From Gammaproteobacteria bacterium (GTDB taxonomy: Bacteria > Pseudomonadota > Gammaproteobacteria > Pseudomonadales > Azotimanducaceae), in NCBI GenBank assembly GCA_016874135.1, contig VGVE01000031.1, positions 1 through 33,134 of the forward strand: a DNA stretch of 33,134 bases, in the 5' to 3' direction. The notes beneath the pieces were generated by a model. It worked only from the letters and a program-made list of their open reading frames with translations, was not told the DNA's origin and made no database searches. Positions within the stretch are counted from its first letter, which is position 1. Each line of letters begins with the position of its first letter. Positions 16,445 through 23,353 of this stretch are shown here, in pieces. A program made the translations under genes and the position numbers.

Positions 16445-17659
16445 CTAGGCGGCAACAGGTATCCGGCGCAGCATTGGCAGCGGTGTGCCGTAGGTCGTGC
16501 GCCTCCAGATCCTCTCGAGCGGGCCGAATCGGAAGAAGCGGAGCCACAATCCGCTTACCACGCACTGAAGCGCGAAGACCATGACTGCAAAGAACATGCA
16601 CTCGACGAGACCGATCGTGCCACCCTGGGCGAGGCCGATGCCGTAGAACACTGATACGCCGATGAGCGTCTGGCTGACATAGGTAGTCAACGCCATGCGA
16701 CCCACCGGCGCGAGCAAGCGCAACGCCACACCCACACGTGACTGCCAAAGAAGGGCGAAGCCGCTGGCATAGGCGAACCTCATCGCAGGAACGGCGATGG
16801 CGAACAGGGCCTGCTCGACGACCCACATCGTCGTCGGCGGGTACTCGGGCGTTGCCCAGTCGATCGGTACAAGCGCGGCATTCCCGATAACACCCACGAC
16901 GGCACTCATCACAAAGATGCGGCGCAAAACCAGCTTGTTGTCGACGAGGTTCCGATAGAGGCGACGCTTGCCGATCCTGGCTCCGACCAGAAACATGCCG
17001 AGGACCGAAACCGCCTTTCCGTCATAGATCATCTGCAGGGCTTTGATGCGAAGTAACTCAAGGTTCGTGTTGAAGATCGCCCAGGGATCCGTTCCCGCGA
17101 AGATTCGAGCGCGCTCAAAAAAATCTCCCGCGGGGTCGGAACCTTGTTCGGGTGCGGCCAGCGGGATAACGAGTGCGATCACCAGCAACGGCCAGAGCGC
17201 ACGTGCGAAGAGTACAGCAGCGGCAGCTCGGCCTATCCCCGTCGCCGTCCAACGCGCGGTCGCGAGCAGCACAAATCCGATGAGCGCGTAGTCCTTCAAG
17301 ATGTCGCCATACCAGATCAGCGCATGCGCCATGCCGATGATGAACAGGATCGTGAGGCGGCGTGAGAAATGGCGGGTGAAATGCGCACCACGCCGCTCAG
17401 CGCTATCGAGCTGCACCGCGAAGCCGATACCGAACAAGAGTGAAAACAGCGAAAAGAACTTGCCTCAAATGAGGAAATCCGAAAGCGCTGCAAGCGGTGT
17501 GTCGATCCCGAAACGACCGAGAGCGACTTGCTCCGCCTGGGTGATCCACTCGTAGCCGGAAAAGGTGGAGACATGCGAGATGAAGATCCCGAGCAATGCG
17601 AAGCTGCGCAGTGCATCGAGTACATCAGCGCGCTCGGTATCGGCGATCGGAGCGTTCAT
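16445..17659 (-). pseudogene. DUF418 (YeiB-type) membrane protein with internal TGA
   Basis: Reading from the ATG at 17659 (GAGGA upstream) gives MNAPIADTERADVLDALRSFALLGIF, the conserved YeiB/DUF418 opening (R...DALRG-like, then ILGI). TGA at 17465-17467 (codon 65) interrupts, and the same frame continues GKFFSLFSLLFGIGFAVQL, another family hallmark, through about ten hydrophobic segments to 16445. Total 404 residues, the family's usual size. An Arg codon (CGA) at the stop would restore it. DUF418 proteins are inner-membrane proteins of uncertain, possibly transport, function. It starts 9 bases after the TetR gene and is probably co-transcribed. Confidence 0.85.
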
Positions 17660-17668
17660 GGCGTGTCC

Positions 17669-18325
17669 TCACGGTGTGAAGACTCCCCGAACGGCGGCGC
17701 GCAGCTCGCGCTCCCATGCTTTGCGCGCAGCCGCTCGACTGCGCCTCGGCTCGAGCGACACGAGCAGGTGCCCATAGGTGGCGGGCCGGAGGAGAAGTGC
17801 GCCGAAGAGAACGACGAGGGTTTCGAGCTTCGCGTGCTTGCGTAACGCCCCTTTTTTGACGCCGTGTGCGATCCAGCTCAGCAGATGTGCGACCAGCTTG
17901 CCTGCGGGGCGGCTGGTGTCGCTTGCAGGCACCGCGACTTTAAGACCTGGGCCTGCATCCCCCGTCGACATGAGCCAATGCACGATCAGTCGTGCGGCAG
18001 CCGGATGATCGAAGAGGTGGAGGCCGGCAACTGCGCAGATGTCTTCGAGTATCTGCAACGAAGGCGGGATCGACGGGTCGAAGCGCGGCGCTACGGTCGA
18101 AAACACATCAGCCGCAACACGATCGAGCACGGCGTCCACGAGCGCTGCTTTGCTCGGGAAGTGGCGATAGAGGCTGCTGTTGTCGAGGCCCGCCGCTTCG
18201 CCAAGCTGACGCATGGTCATCGCTTCGAAGCCATGCCTCGCGAAGAGGTCGACGGCGCAGGCAAGAATGCGTTCTCGCGAGCCGCGTCCACGTGGCTGGG
18301 ACCGTCGAGCGGAGGAAGTCATCAT
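17669..18325 (-). CDS. TetR/AcrR family regulator
   Basis: A 218-residue repressor-type protein. The N-terminal helix-turn-helix is plain: RERILACAVDLFARHGFEAM, then MRQLGEAAGLDNSSLYRHFPSKAALV. The C-terminal two thirds is the variable helical ligand-binding and dimer domain. Start is ATG 18325 or the next codon, ATG 18322. A palindrome lies a dozen bases upstream, suggesting autoregulation. It precedes the broken DUF418 gene and diverges from the epimerase-like gene, so either may be its target; the ligand is unknown. Confidence 0.92.
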   Translation of the reverse strand: MMTSSARRSQPRGRGSRERILACAVDLFARHGFEAMTMRQLGEAAGLDNSSLYRHFPSKAALVDAVLDRVAADVFSTVAPRFDPSIPPSLQILEDICAVAGLHLFDHPAAARLIVHWLMSTGDAGPGLKVAVPASDTSRPAGKLVAHLLSWIAHGVKKGALRKHAKLETLVVLFGALLLRPATYGHLLVSLEPRRSRAAARKAWERELRAAVRGVFTP

Positions 18326-18596
18326 GGACTATATAAAAGCAAGCGATTGCTTGCGTCGCAATTGGTATGGCTCATGAAACCGGATGCGTCCCACCTTTGG
18401 GGAAGTTGGAACCCGGAATTTCCGTGTGCGGACAACGGGTTGGAGCAGCGCTCCATCTGGTCCGGATTGCGACCTGCGCACATCCACAGGCCCTCCCGAT
18501 GCGCTGCCGGGTACACCAGCAAGCAAGAAGCGACTGCCGCCCGCGGCGGTCTTATGCTCTGCAGCCCTCCGGTATGCATCAGTCGAGGAGACTTTT
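18326..18596. other. Intergenic control region between TetR and epimerase
   Basis: No credible gene. The region has the palindrome at 18337-18355 next to TATATA (18330-18335), which would suit a promoter for either direction. The remaining 240 bases form the leader of the epimerase-like gene; an open frame from 18384 is in phase with that gene but shows no protein-like features before its real start. GAGGAG at 18585-18590 is the Shine-Dalgarno of the TTG at 18597. Confidence 0.6.
18337..18355. promoter_or_regulatory. Candidate TetR operator
   Basis: GCAAGC (18339-18344), spacer GATT, GCTTGC (18349-18354): perfect 6-base arms. The overlapping reading AAGCAA-GCGA-TTGCTT is also palindromic. 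It adjoins TATATA and lies immediately upstream of the TetR gene, the usual place for a TetR-family autorepression site. Confidence 0.6.
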
Positions 18597-19640
18597 TTGC
18601 AGGGCAACTCACCCTCCACTGTGCTCGTCACTGGCGCCACGGGCTTCATCGCCCGGCATGTCATCGTCCAACTGCTGGATGCAGGGTTCACCGTGCGTGG
18701 CACGGTGCGCTCACTTCGCTCCGAAGCTGCGCTTCGTGCCGATCTGGAAACGGCGTTGCAGGACCGAACCTGCATTCAACGGTTCACATTGGTCGAGGCG
18801 GATCTGAATCGGGATAAGGGCTGGAGTGAAGCGGTGGCAGGTTGCCGTTATGTCCAGCACGTGGCGAGCCCGGTACCCATGCAGGCGCCAAAAAATCCCG
18901 AGGAGGTAATCCGTCCCGCACGAGACGGCACGCTCCGGGTCCTGCGCGCGGCAGCCGCAGCGGGTGTCGAGCGGTTTGTCTATACCTCGTCCGTGTCAGC
19001 GGTGGTATCCGGGGTGCCGCGTAATCGCGTCCTTACTGCTGATGATTGGTCTGATGCGGAAGCATCAGGTGTAGGGCCGTATGAACGGTCCAAGACACTT
19101 GCCGAGAGAGCAGCCTGGACATTCGTGGGTTCGGCGGAAGCTGACGTGATGCAGTTTGCCGTGGTCAACCCCGGTGCTGTCATTGGACCGTTGATCGGTA
19201 CCGAAGCGAGTACCTCACATGAACTGATCCGCAAACTGCTTGCTCGTGAAGTACCGGGCATTCCGGATCTTTGTGTCGCAGTGGTGGATGTACGTGATGT
19301 GGCCGCGGTGCACCTGGCCGTCATGACCGCCCCTGAAGCTAACGGTCGGCGCTATCTCACGGCCGGGCCTAGCTGTTCGCTGCGCGACATCGCTCAAGTT
19401 TTGGCGCAGCACTGTGCGCCACGTGGCATTCGCATTCCAGTGTGGCCGATTCCGAAGTGGCTGATCCAGCTGGTTGCGGTTTTCGACAAGACTGCGGCGC
19501 TAGCGTTACCGGACATCAACAACCCCTTTTCGCTGGAGTGTTCGCCTGCAATGCAATTGCTCCGCCGACCATGGCGACCATGGCCGGAGGTTGTACGTGA
19601 AACCGCCGACAGCCTGATCGCTGCAGGACACGCGCGCTGA
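18597..19640 (+). CDS. NAD-dependent epimerase/dehydratase (extended SDR)
   Basis: A 347-residue extended SDR resembling dihydroflavonol/cinnamoyl-CoA/aldehyde reductases. Cofactor motif VLVTGATGFIA (GxxGFI at about 13-18), substrate-side VQHVASPVP, catalytic S131/S132 in YTSSVSAVV, and Y162 and K166 in YERSK. These enzymes reduce aldehydes or ketones or act as sterol-type dehydrogenases with NADP(H). The long frame from 18384 lacks support; TTG at 18597 has GAGGAG at 8 bases and places the Rossmann strand at the correct distance. It diverges from TetR, its likely regulator, and ends 3 bases from the converging broken gene. Confidence 0.88.
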   Translation: MQGNSPSTVLVTGATGFIARHVIVQLLDAGFTVRGTVRSLRSEAALRADLETALQDRTCIQRFTLVEADLNRDKGWSEAVAGCRYVQHVASPVPMQAPKNPEEVIRPARDGTLRVLRAAAAAGVERFVYTSSVSAVVSGVPRNRVLTADDWSDAEASGVGPYERSKTLAERAAWTFVGSAEADVMQFAVVNPGAVIGPLIGTEASTSHELIRKLLAREVPGIPDLCVAVVDVRDVAAVHLAVMTAPEANGRRYLTAGPSCSLRDIAQVLAQHCAPRGIRIPVWPIPKWLIQLVAVFDKTAALALPDINNPFSLECSPAMQLLRRPWRPWPEVVRETADSLIAAGHAR

Positions 19641-19643
19641 GGC

Positions 19644-20252
19644 TTACTTACCGATGTAACGATCGAACACAGACGTGTAGTCCTTATGCTTGTGTTTGTC
19701 GAGCATGGCGGCGTTCAGCGTCGTGAGCAGCGCGTTGAAGTTCTGCGCGATCTGTTCATCACTCCCAATTTGACCGACCTTGTATATGGACCCCAAGGCA
19801 TCGAGACGGCGCACCGCGTTGTCACGCGCAATTTCATACCTGCGCTACATCTTGCCGATGGTGATCAGGGCCTTGTAGATGTCCTTCAGCTGCTCGATGA
19901 AGTTCTTACGCACATCGATGCTGAACTCCGTTTCCCCGATGACGAACTTGAGTTCAACGTCCATGTCGATGGTTCCAGCCGTTTCGATGGTGACTTCACC
20001 GATCTGTTCGGACGAGTACTCGTAACGTTTGATGCTGCGTTTGGACGATACTGCGGAGTCGCCATCCACATGGATAAGTGCGAGGTTGGTGAAGCAGTAT
20101 TCGTCCTTTTTCGACTTGATCAAGAAAAAGATCTTTTCGTTGTCTTCATGGAAGAGGTAGTCATCTGCATCCACCTTGTCATAGTCCGAGGTTGGAACGA
20201 TAACGCCGATGTCGGAGAGGCCGAGGGCTTCCGATGCGAGTTTCTTGAACAG
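19644..20252 (-). pseudogene. PH-domain-like protein with internal TAG
   Basis: On the minus strand the frame reads FKKLASEALGLSDIGVIV, through DADDYLFHEDNEKIFFLIKS and EFSIDVRKNFIEQLKDIYKA to GKM, meets TAG at 19845-19847 (codon 136), then continues RRYEIARDNAVRRLDALGSI and ends with VFDRYIGK. The whole resembles bacterial PH-domain proteins of about 200 residues (YvbH type). A CAG (Gln) at the stop would restore it. The 5' end is also odd: the expected first codon, before TTCAAGAAA, is CTG instead of ATG, and an in-frame TAA lies just upstream. Composition is more AT-rich than its neighbours, which may indicate transfer. The family assignment is from memory of its sequence pattern. Confidence 0.75.
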
Positions 20253-20373
20253 GGCTCGACCTTATGGAATCAACTTGGCGGAAGCCTAGCTCAGTGAAGC
20301 GCATCTTGACCTTTACGTAGGAAATCTAGATCCGGACGTAGTTAGCAAGCTGCCCAATAGCGCATCGGGGAAA

Positions 20374-20408
20374 GAGGCAGCCGGACATTCGACAGGTCCG
20401 GCTGCTTC
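20374..20408 (-). terminator. Strong hairpin terminator after SDR
   Basis: GCAGCCGGAC (20377-20386) and GTCCGGCTGC (20396-20405) form a perfect 10-bp stem around a 9-base loop, extended by GAG/TTC to 13 pairs with one G-T. On the minus strand it begins 5 bases after the SDR stop and is followed by CTCTTTCCCC, a weak pyrimidine run. Best terminator candidate in the window. Confidence 0.75.
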
Positions 20409-20413
20409 ACACG

Positions 20414-21178
20414 TCAGATCGCAGTCATCCCCGCATCTACAGTGAACTCGGCTCCGGTGACGTAATTCGATTCATCCGAGGAGAGGTAGAGGATGCAGTT
20501 GGCGATGTCTTCAGGCTGACCGACACGGCCGAGCGGAATCCGCATCTGGCCGGTCTCGGGCTGTTGCCGACCTTGTCCGGCGACAGCGGCGGCCTGCATG
20601 TTGGTCCAGATCACACCCGGGTGAACGGAGTTGCAGCGGATGTTGTCCGCGCCACCCTCCACCGCGATCACTTTGGTCATCAGACGCACACCACCCTTCG
20701 AAGCACTATAGGCGCCGCAGGTGGCCATACCTACGAGGCCGGCCACGGAAGACAGATTGACGATGGTGCCGCCGCCGTTCTTCTTCATCTGCACCATGCC
20801 GTACTTGCAGCCGAGAAAGACGGAAGTGAGGTTGACGTCGATCTGGCGCTGGAAATCCGCGAGGGTCAGATCAGCAATGGTTTTGAGGACCGCGATGCCG
20901 GCGTTGTTTACAAGGATGTCGAGCTTGCCGTAAGTCGAAACTGTGGTGGCGATGATCTCTTGCCAGCGGGATTCGTTGGTGACGTCCTGGGCCATCGCTA
21001 TGGCGTTACCGCCGGCGGCGCGGATCTCGGCGGCGGTTTTTTCAGCGCCTTCGAGATTGACGTCGGTGACCACTACCGATGCGCCCTCACGGCCCAGCGT
21101 GAGGGCCGTGGTCCGCCCGAGACCCGGGTTGGATGCGCCGCCGGTAACGATGGCGACTTTGCCTGTGACTCGACCCAT
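20414..21178 (-). CDS. SDR family oxidoreductase
   Basis: A 254-residue classical SDR. The cofactor motif has the longer TGGASNPGLG form (12-21), followed by NNAG at 91-94, S143/S144 in NLSSVAG, and Y157 and K161 in YSASK. The C-terminus is the usual LGRVGQPEDIANCILYL and VTGAEFTVDAG. AGAGGAAG precedes the ATG. It is close in pattern to the SDR at 11345 (both have AGLVG/AGLKG after the serine and CNSVHPG/VNSVHPG after the lysine), so the two are probably paralogues. It diverges from the LLM gene at 21232, with only 53 bases between the starts. Confidence 0.93.
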   Translation of the reverse strand: MGRVTGKVAIVTGGASNPGLGRTTALTLGREGASVVVTDVNLEGAEKTAAEIRAAGGNAIAMAQDVTNESRWQEIIATTVSTYGKLDILVNNAGIAVLKTIADLTLADFQRQIDVNLTSVFLGCKYGMVQMKKNGGGTIVNLSSVAGLVGMATCGAYSASKGGVRLMTKVIAVEGGADNIRCNSVHPGVIWTNMQAAAVAGQGRQQPETGQMRIPLGRVGQPEDIANCILYLSSDESNYVTGAEFTVDAGMTAI

Positions 21179-21231
21179 GTGAACTTCCTCTTTATCGTTG
21201 GTGGCTCATCTTAGATCGGGACCTTCCCAAC

Positions 21232-22116
21232 ATGAAATTCGGCATTCACGCGGGCCCTCAGGATCTGACCATGGACGAGCTCATCCGCCTGTGGAAGACC
21301 GCGGACGACAACGGCTTCCACTGGGTTTCCGTGTGGGATCATTTTTATGCCAATCCGCTGAAGGACCGGGCGCGAACCAACCCGTGTTTCGAGGCCGTGG
21401 CGGTGATGGCGGGTCTCGCCGCGCATACGACGAACGTGCGGGTGGGCTGCCTCATGTTCTGTGCGCTATTTCGAAACCCCGGTGTACTCGCCAAGGCGGC
21501 GGTCACCATCGATCACCTTTCGCAGGGGCGGGCCGAAATCGGTATCGGCGCAGGGTGGTTCGAAGAGGAGTTCCGTGAATTTGGATACGGCTTTCCGTCG
21601 CTCGGCAAACGCCTCGATCAGCTCGAAGAAGCCCTCACGGTCATCCGTTCGCTTTGGCGTGAAGATGTCACGAATTTCAAGGGTGACTACTACGACGTGC
21701 AGGGTGCCGTGTGTGCGCCGAAACCGGTGAATCCGAAGATGCGGATCTGGATCGGTGGCACGGGTCGAGACCGTACACCCCGCATCGCCGCCAACTACGG
21801 TGACGGGTTCAATCTGCCCTATACACCGGCACGGGCTGCAGCCTCACGCATCCGTGTGATGCGCGAAGAGTGTGAACGGATTGGCCGCGATCCAAAAGAA
21901 ATCGAAACCAGTGTGAATCTCGGTTTCTATCTGGGGGGGCGCAAGCCCGACATGAATCCGGAAGGTTGTCTGCTCGGTTCGGCGCAGGAAGCCGTCGACA
22001 AAATCGGTGAGTACATCGATCTCGGCATCGATGGGCTCAACATCGCATTTCGACCGCCCATCGATTGGGATGCCTATCACCTCTACATCACCGATGTGAT
22101 GTCGAAGTTCAAATAG
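21232..22116 (+). CDS. LLM class flavin-dependent oxidoreductase (F420-type)
   Basis: A 294-residue luciferase-like TIM-barrel protein, shorter than the LLM at 4744 and of a different subgroup. Marks are MKFGIHAGPQDLTMDEL, FHWVSVWDHFYANP, HLSQGRAEIGIGAGWFEEEF, FGYGFPSLGKRLDQLEEAL and KMRIWIGGTGRDRT, all typical of F420-dependent family members related to methylene-tetrahydromethanopterin reductase. The substrate is unknown. It diverges from the SDR at 20414 and probably shares a control region with it; the Shine-Dalgarno is weak. Confidence 0.9.
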   Translation: MKFGIHAGPQDLTMDELIRLWKTADDNGFHWVSVWDHFYANPLKDRARTNPCFEAVAVMAGLAAHTTNVRVGCLMFCALFRNPGVLAKAAVTIDHLSQGRAEIGIGAGWFEEEFREFGYGFPSLGKRLDQLEEALTVIRSLWREDVTNFKGDYYDVQGAVCAPKPVNPKMRIWIGGTGRDRTPRIAANYGDGFNLPYTPARAAASRIRVMREECERIGRDPKEIETSVNLGFYLGGRKPDMNPEGCLLGSAQEAVDKIGEYIDLGIDGLNIAFRPPIDWDAYHLYITDVMSKFK

Positions 22117-22150
22117 GAAAGGTGCGGGGCACGACTGGCAATCTGCAGCG

Positions 22151-23353
22151 TCAGCCAGCAGGGAGGGTCAGCACGGTTTCATCGGTGAAGTTGAGCCACT
22201 GTCCACGAGTGGTCTGATAAGGCACGCCAGCTGTGCATGTGGGCGTTCCCTCCGGCGCACGCGCTGCGGCATAGGAGAATTCAAGTCGCAGCGTCTGCCG
22301 GGCACCGGCCTCCAGGCGAATGACAGGAATCTGCACGGGGCTGATCTGCCAGCGATCATCAGGAGAGCTGCAGGTGAGGTGCACGTCGATCGCGCGGCTG
22401 GTCGAGTTGTGGAGCGACAGGTCTGAGGTGAAGTGTCGATCAGCTGATTTGACCATTGGCACCGCTTCAGGCAGAAGTGTCGAAGCCAATGCAAAGTTGT
22501 CGTAGTTGTCGATCGGTGCAACGAGGTCCATCGATTTCACCGCGCCAGCAAGAATCGGTGCGATGGATACGTCTCCATCACGAACACTCACAAAGAGGAG
22601 ATGATCGAAGGAGCCGGTCTCGTCAAGGTTAGTGCCAGAGGTCGCGGCTGAATTGGTCATGATGTACCGCACGCCATCCTGCTCTCGAAAATGGTAATGG
22701 TGGTGATGCCCATAGATGACGTTCTTCACCCGGTGTTTCACAAACAGCTGATGCAGAGCAGCCGCGTTGTCGAAGAGATGTGGCGGGCGATGCATGAACA
22801 CGAAGATGTGGGGTGACCGGTCCCGTTCGAGCGTACGGGTCAGCCACACGAGTTGCTCGCCGGTGATGGCATGGGGCTCGCCCACTTCATCGGAATTGAG
22901 CACGATGAAACGCGCGTTGCCGTAGGTCCACGTGAAGTAGCGCTTGCCCCAGATGTCGCTGTAGACCTGTGAGGCGAGCGCTGATGGCATCTTTGACGCG
23001 TCATAAACATCATGGTTCCCGGCAACGGGGACGAACGGAATGGATCCGAGCGGAGCGATCTGGTTGCGAAACCTTGCCCATTCGGCGCGAAACGAAGTCT
23101 CGTCGGTCAGATAACCCCCGATCATGTCGCCGACCTGCACGACAAAGGCCGGTTTCAAGCGCGCAGTCTCGTCGATGATGCGATTGAACCCGGAAGGATC
23201 ATGAAACTGGCTGTCGCCCAGAACCACGAAGTGGAATTCGTGCTTGGCTTCCTGCACTGCAGGCTGTGGCGGCGCCGCGTTGAGATCGACGGGAGTGCCG
23301 AGGAAGACCAGGGTCGGTATCAGGAAACGTAGTCGAAGCAGGCTATTCATCAT
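22151..23353 (-). CDS. Exported metallophosphoesterase
   Basis: A 400-residue calcineurin-like phosphoesterase with a signal peptide (LIPTLVFLGTPVDLNAAPPQ). The five metal motifs appear in order: VLGDSQFHD (GDxxxxD variant), QVGDMIGG, PVAGNHDVYD (GNHD), FMHRPPHLF and IYGHHHHYHF (GHxH). After about residue 270 a beta-rich domain follows, of a kind often seen in exported phosphoesterases. The ATG overlaps the SNF2 stop as ATGA (23350-23353), so translation is coupled to a cytoplasmic ATPase although this protein is exported. The substrate could be a nucleotide, a phospholipid or another phosphoester. Confidence 0.9.
   Translation of the reverse strand: MMNSLLRLRFLIPTLVFLGTPVDLNAAPPQPAVQEAKHEFHFVVLGDSQFHDPSGFNRIIDETARLKPAFVVQVGDMIGGYLTDETSFRAEWARFRNQIAPLGSIPFVPVAGNHDVYDASKMPSALASQVYSDIWGKRYFTWTYGNARFIVLNSDEVGEPHAITGEQLVWLTRTLERDRSPHIFVFMHRPPHLFDNAAALHQLFVKHRVKNVIYGHHHHYHFREQDGVRYIMTNSAATSGTNLDETGSFDHLLFVSVRDGDVSIAPILAGAVKSMDLVAPIDNYDNFALASTLLPEAVPMVKSADRHFTSDLSLHNSTSRAIDVHLTCSSPDDRWQISPVQIPVIRLEAGARQTLRLEFSYAAARAPEGTPTCTAGVPYQTTRGQWLNFTDETVLTLPAG

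Noticed and set aside
15777..16826. Long minus-strand open frame of 349 codons including the VOC gene
   Set aside because: Its upstream part crosses the 10-bp tandem repeat and overlaps the DUF418 gene in another frame; only the last 131 codons resemble a protein family.
17864..18817. 317-codon plus-strand open frame across the TetR gene and the epimerase leader
   Set aside because: Overlaps two well-supported genes and shows no family pattern.
7390..19847. Stop-codon recoding or suppression as explanation of the internal stops
   Set aside because: TAG, TAA and TGA are all involved, and TAA and TGA also end intact genes in the window, so no single reassigned codon fits. No selenocysteine context is apparent.
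19686..20297. 203-codon plus-strand open frame
   Set aside because: It is the antisense of the PH-like pseudogene, whose minus-strand translation has clear protein character and this one does not.
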